Positions 16,293 to 25,484 of a DNA stretch of 64,000 nucleotides are shown piece after piece; positions within the stretch are counted from its first letter, which is position 1, and the number at the start of each line of letters is the position of its first letter. Under the pieces are notes generated by a model that was not told the origin of the DNA, searched no databases, and saw only the letters and a program-made list of their open reading frames with translations. This DNA comes from JADYZU01 sp964540965 (GTDB lineage Bacteria; Pseudomonadota; Alphaproteobacteria; Rhodobacterales; Rhodobacteraceae): contig CAZIOT010000006.1 in the NCBI GenBank assembly GCA_964540965.1, positions 1 to 64,000 on the forward strand, in the 5' to 3' direction. The position numbers and the translations under genes are program-made.

Positions 16293-16826
16293 ATGTGGGT
16301 GTTCGGCTATGGATCGCTGCTGTGGGATCCGGGTTTCGCCCCGGTCGAGACGGTCGCCGCCCGGCTGAACGGCTGGCGCCGCAGCTTTTGCATGTTGTCG
16401 ATCCACCACCGCGGCACCGAGGCGGACCCCGGACTTGTGCTGGCGCTGGACGCGGCCGAAGACGGCACCTGCGACGGGCTGGCGCTGCGCGCCGCCCCGG
16501 ACGAGGCGCCGGCGGTCCTTGCCATGCTGCGCGCGCGCGAACTTGTCTCTTCGGCCTATCTTGAACGCGAATTGCCGCTGGCGCTGGCCGACGGGCGGAG
16601 GGAAACCGCGCTGGTCTATGTCATCGACCCGGCGCACAGGCAGTATTGCCGGCTGGATCCCGAACGGCAGGCGCAGATGATCGCGCGCGCCAGCGGCGGC
16701 CGCGGGCCGAACCGCGATTACCTGTTCAACACCGCCGCGCATCTGGCGGCGCTGGGCCTGCCCGATCCCGACCTTGACGCGCTGGTGTCACGGGTGCGTG
16801 CGATCCGCGGCGACAGTGGCGCCTGA
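16293..16826 (+). CDS. ChaC-like gamma-glutamylcyclotransferase
   Basis: A 177 aa cytoplasmic enzyme of the ChaC group, which releases 5-oxoproline from glutathione. The substrate-binding VFGYGSLLWDPGF is at residues 3-15. The catalytic glutamate is expected in YLERELPL near residue 90, and GPNRDYLFNTAAHL is the conserved end motif. The ATG at 16293 follows GGGGGCGGGA. It is slightly short of the ~220 aa E. coli ChaC, which is common for this clade. Confidence 0.9.
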   Translation: MWVFGYGSLLWDPGFAPVETVAARLNGWRRSFCMLSIHHRGTEADPGLVLALDAAEDGTCDGLALRAAPDEAPAVLAMLRARELVSSAYLERELPLALADGRRETALVYVIDPAHRQYCRLDPERQAQMIARASGGRGPNRDYLFNTAAHLAALGLPDPDLDALVSRVRAIRGDSGA

Positions 16827-16902
16827 GGCGACAAAATCCTTGGGCTTTTCCGGCCCGCTGGCTAGTGTCGCGGCAAAAGACCCCAAGGAGCAGACCATCG
16901 CC

Positions 16903-18060
16903 GTGGACAGGACTGACCCCGAGACTGCGGCCCTGTTTTCCCGCCCCTACCGCCCGATCCTGGCCATGCTGGTGGTCATGGGGCTGGTCGTGGCCGGCGT
17001 CTGGTGGACCTTTTCCACCATCCTGAGCATCTACGAATCCAACCATTACCTGAACGCGGTCATCATCGGCGCCTTCATCCTGGGCGTGCTGTCCTGTTTC
17101 CGGCAGGTGGTGCAGCTTGTCGGATCGGTGCGCTGGATCGAGGGTTTTGCCGCCGCCCCGGCCGGCGAGGTGACGGCCGAGCCGCCCTCGCTTCTCGCGC
17201 CGCTCGCGGCGCTTCTGCGCTCGCGCGGGGCGCGGATGCAGCTGTCGGCGACCTCGACGCGCTCGATCCTCGATTCGGTCGCCAGCCGCATCGACGAAGA
17301 CCGCGAGATCACCCGCTATCTTGCCAACCTGCTGATCTTCCTTGGTCTTCTTGGCACGTTCTATGGCCTTGCCACCACGGTCCCGGCTCTGGTCCAGACC
17401 ATCCGTTCTTTGAACCCGGCCGAGGGCGAAACCGGGACCGAGATTTTCGCCCGCCTGCAAGACGGCCTGCAATCGCAGCTTGGCGGCATGGGCACGGCGT
17501 TTTCCTCGTCGCTGATGGGGCTGGCCGGGTCGCTGGTCGTCGGCCTGCTGGAACTGTTCGTCGGCCATGGCCAGAACCGTTTCTACCGCGAGCTCGAGGA
17601 ATGGCTGTCGGCCAATACCCGCGTCGGCCTGGCCGGCGATGAGGGCGGCGAACAGGGGGTGATGGCGCAGGTCATCGATCATCTGGCCGAGCAGATGGAG
17701 GCGCTGCAACTGATGTTCACCCAGTCGGACATCAGCCGCAGCCAGATCGACGCCCGGATGGGCGATCTTGCCGGCGCCATCGGCCGGCTGGCGACGCGGA
17801 TGGACGACCAGACCGGCACCAATGCCCTGATCCGGGTTGCCGACGGGCAGGACCGGCTGATCGCGCTGCTGTCGTCGCAGGGCGGCGAGGGGATCGACGC
17901 CGAAAGCCGGATGCGTCTGCGGTCCATCGACGTGCAGCTTCTGCGGATCCTGGAAGAGATATCGGCCGGCCGGCAAGAGACCCTTGCCGAATTGCGCACC
18001 GACCTGTCGGCGCTGACCCGCGCGCTGCGCGCCGGGCGCCCGGCGCCACCGGCCGAATAG
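16903..18060 (+). CDS. MotA/TolQ/ExbB-type proton-channel protein
   Basis: A 385 aa inner-membrane protein. Hydrophobic segments near 20-45, 50-75, ~145-170 and ~200-225 include LANLLIFLGLLGTFYGLATT and MGTAFSSSLMGLAGSLVVGL, the two conserved channel helices of the MotA/TolQ/ExbB superfamily. The C-terminal ~140 residues are helical and cytosolic. The start is a GTG at 16903, 12 bases after AAGGAG; upstream in-frame codons overlap chaC. The next gene begins right after its stop and encodes a MotB-like partner. The pair probably makes a proton-powered complex acting on the envelope; its load is unknown. Confidence 0.85.
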   Translation: MDRTDPETAALFSRPYRPILAMLVVMGLVVAGVWWTFSTILSIYESNHYLNAVIIGAFILGVLSCFRQVVQLVGSVRWIEGFAAAPAGEVTAEPPSLLAPLAALLRSRGARMQLSATSTRSILDSVASRIDEDREITRYLANLLIFLGLLGTFYGLATTVPALVQTIRSLNPAEGETGTEIFARLQDGLQSQLGGMGTAFSSSLMGLAGSLVVGLLELFVGHGQNRFYRELEEWLSANTRVGLAGDEGGEQGVMAQVIDHLAEQMEALQLMFTQSDISRSQIDARMGDLAGAIGRLATRMDDQTGTNALIRVADGQDRLIALLSSQGGEGIDAESRMRLRSIDVQLLRILEEISAGRQETLAELRTDLSALTRALRAGRPAPPAE

Positions 18061-20601
18061 ATGGCGCTGCGCCGCCGCAATCCCGGCTCGGTCGAGGGCA
18101 CGGTCTGGCCCGGTTTCGTCGATTCGATGACCAGCCTGCTGCTGGTGCTGATGTTCGTGCTGACGATCTTTGTCGTGGTGCAATTCGTGCTGCGCGACGA
18201 GATTTCCGGCCAGCAATCGCGTCTGACGGAACTGACCGCCGAAGTGGCGACCCTGACCGATGCGCTTGGCCTGTCGGACGCCCGCGCCACTGCGCTTGAT
18301 GCCGAGGTCGGCACCCTGCGGGGTGATCTGGATGCGGCGGCGGCGCGCGCCACCGAACAGGCGGCGCTGATTGCCGCGCTGACGCAGGAGCGTGATGCCC
18401 AGGCGCAGGCGCTGACCGATGCGCAGGGGCAGGTGACCGCGTTTCAGGCGCAGGTGGCGGGCCTGCTCGCCGACCGCGCCGCCGACCGCGACACCATCGC
18501 CGGGCTGCAAGACGAACAGGCGCGCCTCATGTCCCGGGCCGAGGCGCTGAACCTTGCGCTGGCGCAGGCCAGGACCGAGATCGACGCCGGGACCGAGGCG
18601 GCGCGGCTTGCCGCGGCCCGCGTCGAGGCGATGCAGGCGCTGATCACCTCGCTGACCAACGACACCGCCGCGCAGGGCGAGGCGCTGGATGATGCGCAGG
18701 CGCAACGCCTGCTTGACGCCGCGGCGGCCGAGGAATTGCGCCGGCGGCTGGAAGATTCGGATGCCGAACTGACGGCGATGACCCTGACGCTCGAGGAACA
18801 GCGCCGGCAGGCGGAAGAGACGCTGACCCTGCTGGCCGCGGCGGAAGCGGCGCGGAACGACCTTGACCTGCGGCTGGCGGCGGCGCTGGCCGCGGCCGGG
18901 GCGATTGAGGCGGAACTGGCGGCGGCGCGGAACGAAAATGCCTCGGTCCTGGCGCGGCTGACGGCGGCGCTGGCCGCGCAGCAGGCGGCCGAGGCGAATG
19001 CCGAACGGCTGGCGGGGGCGTTGGGGGCCGCCGGCGAAAGCGGTGCCGAATCGCTTGCCGCCGCCGAGGCGCGGATTGCCGCGCTGGCGACGGACCTGGC
19101 GGCGGCGCAGGCGGATCTTGCCAGCCTGCAAGGGCAACTCGACCTCAGCCGCAGCGCCGAGGTCGCGACCGAGGCCGAACGCGCCGCGATGTGGCAATCG
19201 CTTGAGGCGCTAGGGCAGGACCGCGCCGCTCTGGCCGATCAGCTTGCCGCCGCCCTGGCCGCGCGCGACCTTGCCGCCGGCGACCTTGACGCCGCGCGGG
19301 CCGCGCTGGAACAGGCGCTGGCGGCGGCGGAAACCGACCGCGACACCGCCGCGGCGCAGCTTGCCGCGGCGCTTGCCGCGCAGGCCGGCGCCGAAACCGA
19401 ACGCGACAGCCTGCAAGCGCAACTGGCCGCCGCCCTGGCCGCCCGTGACCTTGCCGCAGGCGATCTTGATGCGGCGCGGGCCGCCTTGGAGCAGGCGCTG
19501 GCGGAAAGCGCCACCGACCGCGATACCGCCGCAGCGCAGCTTGCTGTCGCCCTTGCCGCGCAGACGGCGGCCGAGGCCGAGCGGCAGGCGCTGGAAAACC
19601 GGCTTGCCGCCGCGGTTCTGGCCCGCGAACAGGCCGACGACCGGGCGAGCGCGACCGAGGCCGAGCTTGCCGCCGCCGTCCTGGCCCGCGAACAGGCCGA
19701 AGCGCGACTGTCCGCCGGGTCGGACACGGCGACCGATTTGCAGACGCAACTGGCCGATGCTTTGGCCGCCATCGTCGCCGCCGAGGGCGAGACCGCGGCC
19801 GCGATGACCGAATCCGAACGGCAGGCGGCGCTTCTGGCCACAGCGAACGACCGGCTGGCGCAGGAAGAGGCGCTGTCGGCCGAACAGATGCGTCAGGTCG
19901 AGGCGCTGAACCGTCAGGTCGCCGAATTGCGCACACAGATCGGATCGCTGCAGGAATTGCTCAACCTTGCCGACAGCGCCGACCGCGAGGCCAATGTCCA
20001 GATCGAAAGCCTGACCGAACAGCTCAACACCGCGCTGGCCCGGGCGGCGGCCGAGGAACGCCGCGCCCGCCTGCTTGAGGAAGCGGAATCCGAACGCCTG
20101 CGGCAAGAGGCAGAGCGGCTGGCCGCCGAGGCGCAGGATCTGGAGCATTACCGGTCCGAATTCTTTGGCCGGTTGCGCGATGTCGTCGCCGGCCAGGAAG
20201 GCATCCGGATCGAGGGCGACCGCTTTGTGTTCTCGTCCGAAGTGCTGTTCCCGCCGGGATCGGCGACGCTTTCGGCCGAAGGCGCGGGCGAAATGGCGCA
20301 GGTGGCGGCGATCCTGCGGCAGATCGCGGCGGAAATTCCCGACGGCATCGACTGGATCATCCGCGTCGACGGCCACACCGACAACGTGCCGCTGTCGGGC
20401 GCCGGCGCCTTTGGCGACAACTGGGAATTGTCGCAGGCCCGCGCGCTGTCGGTGGTGCGCTACATGATCGACGCGCAGGGGATTGCGCCGGACCGGCTGT
20501 CGGCCAACGGCTTTGGCGAATTCCAGCCGGTGGATCCGGCCGACACGCCCGAGGCGCGGGCGCTGAACCGGCGGATCGAGATCAAGCTGACCGAACGCTA
20601 G
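18061..20601 (+). CDS. MotB/OmpA-like peptidoglycan-binding protein with giant coiled coil
   Basis: An 846 aa protein in three parts. The first is a single transmembrane helix at about 18-42 preceded by WPGFVDSMTSLL, whose Asp21 matches the proton-binding aspartate of MotB (Asp32 in E. coli). The second is about 650 residues of alanine/glutamate-rich coiled coil, including a 60-residue tandem repeat. The third is a C-terminal OmpA-type peptidoglycan-binding domain (from about 715) with VDGHTDNVPL and NRRIEIKL. It begins immediately after the MotA/TolQ-like gene. The coil could bridge most of the periplasm. The layout recalls ZorA/ZorB, but there the long tail is on the MotA-like partner, and no zorC/D/E genes follow. 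Confidence 0.9.
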   Translation: MALRRRNPGSVEGTVWPGFVDSMTSLLLVLMFVLTIFVVVQFVLRDEISGQQSRLTELTAEVATLTDALGLSDARATALDAEVGTLRGDLDAAAARATEQAALIAALTQERDAQAQALTDAQGQVTAFQAQVAGLLADRAADRDTIAGLQDEQARLMSRAEALNLALAQARTEIDAGTEAARLAAARVEAMQALITSLTNDTAAQGEALDDAQAQRLLDAAAAEELRRRLEDSDAELTAMTLTLEEQRRQAEETLTLLAAAEAARNDLDLRLAAALAAAGAIEAELAAARNENASVLARLTAALAAQQAAEANAERLAGALGAAGESGAESLAAAEARIAALATDLAAAQADLASLQGQLDLSRSAEVATEAERAAMWQSLEALGQDRAALADQLAAALAARDLAAGDLDAARAALEQALAAAETDRDTAAAQLAAALAAQAGAETERDSLQAQLAAALAARDLAAGDLDAARAALEQALAESATDRDTAAAQLAVALAAQTAAEAERQALENRLAAAVLAREQADDRASATEAELAAAVLAREQAEARLSAGSDTATDLQTQLADALAAIVAAEGETAAAMTESERQAALLATANDRLAQEEALSAEQMRQVEALNRQVAELRTQIGSLQELLNLADSADREANVQIESLTEQLNTALARAAAEERRARLLEEAESERLRQEAERLAAEAQDLEHYRSEFFGRLRDVVAGQEGIRIEGDRFVFSSEVLFPPGSATLSAEGAGEMAQVAAILRQIAAEIPDGIDWIIRVDGHTDNVPLSGAGAFGDNWELSQARALSVVRYMIDAQGIAPDRLSANGFGEFQPVDPADTPEARALNRRIEIKLTER
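19240..19599 (+). repeat. Two 180-bp tandem repeats coding for 60-residue coiled-coil units
   Basis: Units 19240-19419 and 19420-19599 both begin QLAAALAARDLAAGDLDAAR and match at 49 of 60 residues by hand alignment. Degenerate related units flank them (LAAAVLAREQA appears twice after 19600). This indicates recent internal expansion of the coiled coil. Confidence 0.85.
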
Positions 20602-21557
20602 TCGATCCGCGCCGCAACCGCGCGTTCGGCGATGACTGCCCCGTCGCGGATCAGTGCGACGGTGCCGGTGTAGTCGCCGGCAGGCCAGCCGCCCGACGGC
20701 GTGCGGCGGCCGGCAGCGCGGAAGAAAAGCGCCTGATCGCGCGTCACGGCATCGGTCGCGGCGACAACCTCGCCCCCCGGTCCGCTGACCGTGATCCGCA
20801 CTTCGTCGCCCACCTGCCCGCCGAACATCAGCCCCCAAAGGACCAGCGCCGGGCTGTCGCCGGCCGGCGCCTCGCCGGCGGTGCCGGCGCGCACGGCGGC
20901 ATAATCCGGCACGGCACTGGCCCAGCCGACAGCCGTCACCCCGGCGCCGGCATAGTCGAGCGGCCACATCGCCCCCGGATCCCGGGCGCCGCAGACCTGC
21001 ACGCCATCGGGGTCGAACGGATCGACCTCAGCATCGCCCTGACGCAGGGCGAAATGCAGATGCGGGAATTCGGTATCGCCCGACAGCCCGACCCGGCCCA
21101 GCACCGTGCCCGGCACCACCGTATCGCCCGGCTGCACGGCGACAGAGCCTTGCGCCATATGGCAATATTGCGTTTCCCAGCCGCCGGGGTGGGTCAGGAC
21201 GACGCCATTGCCGCATTCCTTGCCGCTGACATCGGGGGCGCCGGGGCTGCCCTGGGCGACATCGGGCTCTCCGTCGCGGAGGGCGCGGACGGTGCCGGCG
21301 GCGGCGGCAAGGACCGCGACCCCGCGCGCCAGATCGGCATCGGTCGGCAGGGCGAAATCGGTGCCGTCGTGGCCGTCATAGGTCAGCCGGCCGCAACCGG
21401 CGTCCAGCACGCCGGGGCCGGGGTCGGCATCGACGTAGTTCTGGACATAGCAATCGTCGCCCAGCGTGCAGGCGATGGGCTGGACAAGGGCGATGCCCTG
21501 CGCCGCGGCGGGGCCGGCGGCCAGAAACAGCGCCGCCGCCAGCCGCGCCGCTACCAC
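20598..21557 (-). CDS. M23-family metallopeptidase (LytM-like)
   Basis: A 319 aa secreted protein with a signal peptide (MVAARLAAALFLAAGPAAAQ). Its M23 domain has YDGHDGTDFALP (zinc His and Asp), TQYCHM and FPHLHFALR (HLH). M23 enzymes are zinc endopeptidases that cut peptidoglycan cross-links; with these metal ligands in place it is probably active. Four extra cysteines near the N-terminus suggest disulphides. It starts at a GTG that overlaps the upstream gene by seven bases. Its last four bases overlap the convergent OmpA-like gene, placing two cell-wall genes end to end. Confidence 0.9.
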   Translation of the reverse strand: MVAARLAAALFLAAGPAAAQGIALVQPIACTLGDDCYVQNYVDADPGPGVLDAGCGRLTYDGHDGTDFALPTDADLARGVAVLAAAAGTVRALRDGEPDVAQGSPGAPDVSGKECGNGVVLTHPGGWETQYCHMAQGSVAVQPGDTVVPGTVLGRVGLSGDTEFPHLHFALRQGDAEVDPFDPDGVQVCGARDPGAMWPLDYAGAGVTAVGWASAVPDYAAVRAGTAGEAPAGDSPALVLWGLMFGGQVGDEVRITVSGPGGEVVAATDAVTRDQALFFRAAGRRTPSGGWPAGDYTGTVALIRDGAVIAERAVAARID

Positions 21558-21883
21558 GCGCAGACCCTGGCGTAGGCGTTACCCCAGCAGGCGCCGTCGC
21601 GATAAAGCGTGCCAAGCGGGGTGTGGGCATGGGTCGCCTGCGGCTCGGCATTCCACGACCCGTCGGCGACACCGCGCGAGGTGACGATGACATAGGCGAA
21701 ATAGGGCGAGGTCGGGAAGGTAATCGAAAAGCTGCCATCGCCGTCGAATCCGTCGAAATCGCAACTGCCCTGGCCGTAAATCTGGCCGCCGACCTCAAGC
21801 AGGCAGGTGGCGGGGCGGGCGTCGGCCGTGGCGGCGGGCAGGCAAAGGGACAGGGCGGCAAGGGTGGCGTGAAGGGGCTTCAT
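21551..21883 (-). CDS. Small secreted protein, unknown function
   Basis: A 110 aa protein with a signal peptide (MKPLHATLAALSLCLPAATADA). The mature part has four cysteines (TCLLEVGG, GSCDFDGFDGDG, GACWG, RVCAW) that could form two disulphides. A short aspartate/glycine loop DFDGFDGDG might bind calcium, but this is speculative. It is translationally coupled to the M23 peptidase by a seven-base overlap, so it may act with it in the periplasm. No family recognised. Confidence 0.7.
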   Translation of the reverse strand: MKPLHATLAALSLCLPAATADARPATCLLEVGGQIYGQGSCDFDGFDGDGSFSITFPTSPYFAYVIVTSRGVADGSWNAEPQATHAHTPLGTLYRDGACWGNAYARVCAW

Positions 21884-22028
21884 CTGAAAAATCCGTTCGC
21901 AGAAAACCGTGGACGCGCCGAGACTGCCGCCAAACCGGCTGCAATACAATTCACAGCGGCGTTGGGCGCGATTGGTCGCATGGGGCCAGCTGGGATAGGC
22001 GAGACAGGGCGACGTTGCACAGGGTCAA

Positions 22029-22117
22029 GGCCCGCCCGGGGCGCGGACCTTGGGGTCAGGATGGTGCAGCGATCCGTTCGGACGCTGCACCCTCCACGTT
22101 GCACAACCGGGCGGGCC
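22029..22117. repeat. Nested inverted repeats next to the clpA stop
   Basis: Outer arms GGCCCGCCCGG (22029-22039) and CCGGGCGGGCC (22107-22117) enclose an inner hairpin GGTGCAGCG (22063-22071)/CGCTGCACC (22083-22091). The outer arm ends three bases before the clpA stop codon, so clpA transcripts would fold here. There is no T-run, so it may stabilise the mRNA end rather than terminate. The remaining ~140 bp up to 21884 show nothing I can name. Confidence 0.6.
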
Positions 22118-22120
22118 GCC

Positions 22121-24442
22121 TCAGTCCGCCGTCAGCAGCGGCGGCTTTTTCGCGGCGATCCGCGGCGTTTCCGGCGCCTCGAACCGCAGGTCGAGTCTGT
22201 CGTCGCGCACGCCAACCTTGACCACGCCGCCCTTGGTCAGCTTGCCGAACAGCAGCTCCTCGGCCAGCGGTTTCTTCAGGTGCTCCTGGATCACCCGGCC
22301 CAGCGGCCGCGCGCCCATCTTGTCGTCATAGCCCTTGTCGCCCAGCCACGCCGCCGCCTCGGGCGTCAGCTCGATATGGACGTTGCGGTCCATCAGCTGC
22401 GCTTCAAGCTGCAACACGAACTTTTCCACCACCTGCATGATGGTTTCCTTGGCCAGCGGCGCGAAGGAAATGATCGCATCCAGCCGGTTGCGGAATTCCG
22501 GGGTGAAGAGGCGCTCGATGGCGGCGGTATCCTCGCCCTCGCGCTTGTCGCGGCCGAAACCGATGGCGGCCTTCTGCATGTCGGACGCGCCGGCGTTCGA
22601 GGTCATGATGACGATGACATTGCGGAAATCCACCGCCCGGCCGTTGTGGTCGGTCAGCTTGCCATGATCCATCACCTGCAACAGGATGTTGAACACATCC
22701 GGGTGCGCCTTTTCGATCTCGTCCAGCAGCAGAACGCAGTGGGGATGCTGGTCGACGCCATCGGTCAGCATGCCGCCCTGATCGAACCCGACATAGCCCG
22801 GCGGCGCGCCGATCAGGCGGGAAACGGCGTGCTTTTCCATGTATTCCGACATGTCGAAGCGCAAGAGTTCGACGCCCAGCGTGTCGGCCAGCTGTTTCGC
22901 CACCTCGGTCTTGCCGACGCCGGTAGGGCCGGCGAACAGATAGTTGCCGATGGGCTTTTCCGGTTCGCGCAGGCCGGCGCGCGCCAGCTTGATCGCGCTT
23001 GACAGCGCCTCGATGGCGGCATCCTGGCCAAAGACGACGCGCTTGAGGCTCGCCTCCAGATCCTTGAGCACCTCGGCATCGTCCTTGGAGACGTTCTTGG
23101 GCGGGATGCGGGCGATCTTGGCGACGACCTCCTCGATCTCTTTCACGCCGATGGTCTTGCGGCGTCGCGATTCGGCGACAAGGTGCTGCGCCGCCCCGGC
23201 CTCGTCGATGACGTCGATGGCCTTGTCGGGCAGCTTGCGGTCGTTGATGTAGCGCGCCGACAGTTCCACCGCCGACCGGATGGCGTCGGAGGTGTACTTG
23301 ATGTGGTGGTGATCCTCGAAATAGGGCTTCAGGCCCTTGAGGATCTTGATGGAATCTTCAACCGTCGGCTCGTTCACGTCGATCTTCTGGAACCGGCGCG
23401 ACAGGGCGCGGTCCTTTTCGAAATGCTGGCGGAATTCCTTGTAGGTGGTCGATCCCATGCAGCGCAACTTGCCGCCCTGCAAGGCGGGCTTCAGCAGGTT
23501 CGACGCATCCATCGCCCCGCCCGAGGTCGCGCCGGCGCCGATGACGGTATGGATCTCGTCGATGAACAGCACCGCGTCGGGGTGGTTTTCCAGTTCGGAC
23601 ACCACGGCCTTCAGCCGTTCCTCGAAATCGCCGCGGTAGCGGGTGCCGGCCAGCAGCGCGCCCATGTCGAGCGAAAAGATCGTGGCGCCGGAGAGAACCT
23701 CGGGCACCTCGCCCTCGACGATCTTCCAGGCCAGACCTTCGGCGATGGCGGTCTTGCCGACGCCGGGATCGCCGACCAGAAGCGGGTTGTTCTTGCGCCG
23801 CCGGCACAGGACCTGGATGCAGCGTTCGACCTCGCTCTCGCGGCCGATCAGCGGGTCGACATCGCCCTTGCGCGACTTCTGGTTCAGGTCCACGCAGTAT
23901 TTCGACAGCGCGGTTTCCTTTTCCTCGGTCACCGGCTGCTTCTGTTCGGCCTGCTCCTCGCGCTCGGCCCCGGTCACGGGGCGGCTTTCGCCATAGGCCG
24001 GATCCTTGGCCACGCCATGGGCGATGAAATTCACCGCGTCATAGCGGGTCATGTCCTGTTCCTGCAGGAAATAGGCGGCGTTCGATTCCCGTTCGGCAAA
24101 GATCGCGACAAGGACATTGGCCCCCGTCACCTCGGTCCGGCCCGAGCTTTGCACATGGATCGCCGCGCGCTGGATCACGCGCTGGAAGGCGGCGGTCGGC
24201 ACCGCCTCGGATCCGTCGACATCGGTGACGAGGGTCGACAGGTCGTCCTCGATGAAATCCTCGAGGCTCTTGCGCAATTCGCCCAGATCGACCGCGCAGG
24301 CGCGCATGACACGGGCAGCGTCGGGTTCGTCGGTCAGCGCCAGCAGCAGGTGTTCCAGCGTCGCGAGTTCGTGGCGGTGCGAATTGGCCAGCGCCAGCGC
24401 CGCGTGAATGGCCTGTTCGAGAGTGGGCGAGAATGACGGCAC
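22121..24442 (-). CDS. clpA: ATP-dependent Clp protease ATP-binding subunit ClpA
   Basis: A 773 aa AAA+ unfoldase that feeds substrates to ClpP. The N-domain (residues 1-145, LEQAIHAALALANSHRHE) binds the adaptor ClpS. The first AAA module has Walker A GDPGVGKTAIAEGL and Walker B LFIDEIHTVIGAGAT. The second has GPTGVGKTEVAKQL and LLLDEIEKAHPDVFN. There is no ClpB-type middle coiled coil, which separates it from ClpB. Start is GTG at 24442 behind AGAGGAG. No clpS lies next to it; the 190 bp upstream holds only its presumed promoter. Confidence 0.97.
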   Translation of the reverse strand: MPSFSPTLEQAIHAALALANSHRHELATLEHLLLALTDEPDAARVMRACAVDLGELRKSLEDFIEDDLSTLVTDVDGSEAVPTAAFQRVIQRAAIHVQSSGRTEVTGANVLVAIFAERESNAAYFLQEQDMTRYDAVNFIAHGVAKDPAYGESRPVTGAEREEQAEQKQPVTEEKETALSKYCVDLNQKSRKGDVDPLIGRESEVERCIQVLCRRRKNNPLLVGDPGVGKTAIAEGLAWKIVEGEVPEVLSGATIFSLDMGALLAGTRYRGDFEERLKAVVSELENHPDAVLFIDEIHTVIGAGATSGGAMDASNLLKPALQGGKLRCMGSTTYKEFRQHFEKDRALSRRFQKIDVNEPTVEDSIKILKGLKPYFEDHHHIKYTSDAIRSAVELSARYINDRKLPDKAIDVIDEAGAAQHLVAESRRRKTIGVKEIEEVVAKIARIPPKNVSKDDAEVLKDLEASLKRVVFGQDAAIEALSSAIKLARAGLREPEKPIGNYLFAGPTGVGKTEVAKQLADTLGVELLRFDMSEYMEKHAVSRLIGAPPGYVGFDQGGMLTDGVDQHPHCVLLLDEIEKAHPDVFNILLQVMDHGKLTDHNGRAVDFRNVIVIMTSNAGASDMQKAAIGFGRDKREGEDTAAIERLFTPEFRNRLDAIISFAPLAKETIMQVVEKFVLQLEAQLMDRNVHIELTPEAAAWLGDKGYDDKMGARPLGRVIQEHLKKPLAEELLFGKLTKGGVVKVGVRDDRLDLRFEAPETPRIAAKKPPLLTAD

Positions 24443-24632
24443 TTTGACGTGCTCCTCTGATCGGGGCCGGGAAGGGGGGTGGCCCGTCCTGACCGTGGCC
24501 TCATGTGCTTAAAGATCGGTTTTCCACGGCGCTCTTCAAGCGGATTTTTCGGAAACGGCGATCACGAATCACCAGCGTTGCGCCGGTGGCGCGCGGATGG
24601 GGCGGAAACACCCGTTCCGCGCGAAAAAGCGG

Positions 24633-25394
24633 TCAGAACCTGTCCTTGCGGGCGCGGATTTCGGTGAAAACCGCGGCATCGCTGGCGCCGGCCATGCCAA
24701 GCTGCGATTTCAGCCCGGCGTCGCCTGCGCGCAGGAACGGGTTGGTGGCAAGTTCCTCGGCCAGCGTCGAGGGCACCGTCGGGCGGCCCTCGGCGCGGGC
24801 AGAGCCGACAGCCTGCGCCCTGTCGTGCAGGGCGGCATTGCCGGGATCGACGGTCAGCGCGAAACCGGCGTTCGCGGCGGTGTATTCATGGCCGGAACAG
24901 ACCAGCGTGTCGGGCGGCAGCGACGCCAGCGCCGACAGGCTGTCCCACATCTGCGCCGGCGTCCCTTCGAACAGGCGGCCGCAGCCAAGGGCCATCAGGC
25001 TGTCGCCGGTAAAGACCGCGCCGGCCGCCGGGACGTGATAGGCGACATGGCCGACGGTATGGCCCGGCACCTCGATCACCTGCATTTCGGTGCCGCAGAC
25101 CGTCAGCCGGTCGCCGCCCCTGACACCCACATCCAGCGCCGGCAGGCGGTGGGCATCGGCCTCGGCCCCGATGAGGCGGGCATTGCCGGGCAGGTGGGGC
25201 ACGCCGTCGATGTGGTCGGGGTGGTGATGGGTCAGCACGATGTCGGTCAGGGTCCAGCCGCGCGCGGCAAGGGCGGCGGCGATGGGCGCGGCCTCGGGCA
25301 CGTCGAACACGGCCGTCTCGCCCGAGGTGCTGTCGTGCAGCAGGAAGGCGTAATTGTCCTTGAGACAGGGCACGGTGACGATTTCGAAACGCAT
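24633..25394 (-). CDS. gloB: Hydroxyacylglutathione hydrolase (glyoxalase II)
   Basis: A 253 aa metallo-beta-lactamase-fold enzyme that hydrolyses S-lactoylglutathione to lactate and glutathione, finishing methylglyoxal detoxification. The dinuclear metal motif THHHPDHIDG is near residue 55. HTVGHVAYH and SGHEYTAANAGFA carry the later histidines. The length matches the family. It is divergent from the methyltransferase operon and separated from clpA by 190 bp. Confidence 0.95.
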   Translation of the reverse strand: MRFEIVTVPCLKDNYAFLLHDSTSGETAVFDVPEAAPIAAALAARGWTLTDIVLTHHHPDHIDGVPHLPGNARLIGAEADAHRLPALDVGVRGGDRLTVCGTEMQVIEVPGHTVGHVAYHVPAAGAVFTGDSLMALGCGRLFEGTPAQMWDSLSALASLPPDTLVCSGHEYTAANAGFALTVDPGNAALHDRAQAVGSARAEGRPTVPSTLAEELATNPFLRAGDAGLKSQLGMAGASDAAVFTEIRARKDRF

Positions 25395-25484
25395 CGGATG
25401 CTCCTGTCCTGGGGGGATGCGCGGGCCATGGCGTTCGCGCCCGCTTCAGCTAGGATCGCGGCAGACGCTTTCCAAGGCCCCCCG

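Noticed and set aside
16726..19197. Long reverse-strand open frame opposite the MotA/MotB-like pair
   Set aside because: It crosses three well-supported forward genes and has an Arg/Gln/Gly-rich composition typical of antisense frames.
16903..20601. Possible Zorya anti-phage system (ZorA/ZorB-like pair)
   Set aside because: The coil is on the MotB-like partner rather than the MotA-like one, and neither zorC/zorD nor zorE follows; the next gene is an M23 peptidase on the other strand.
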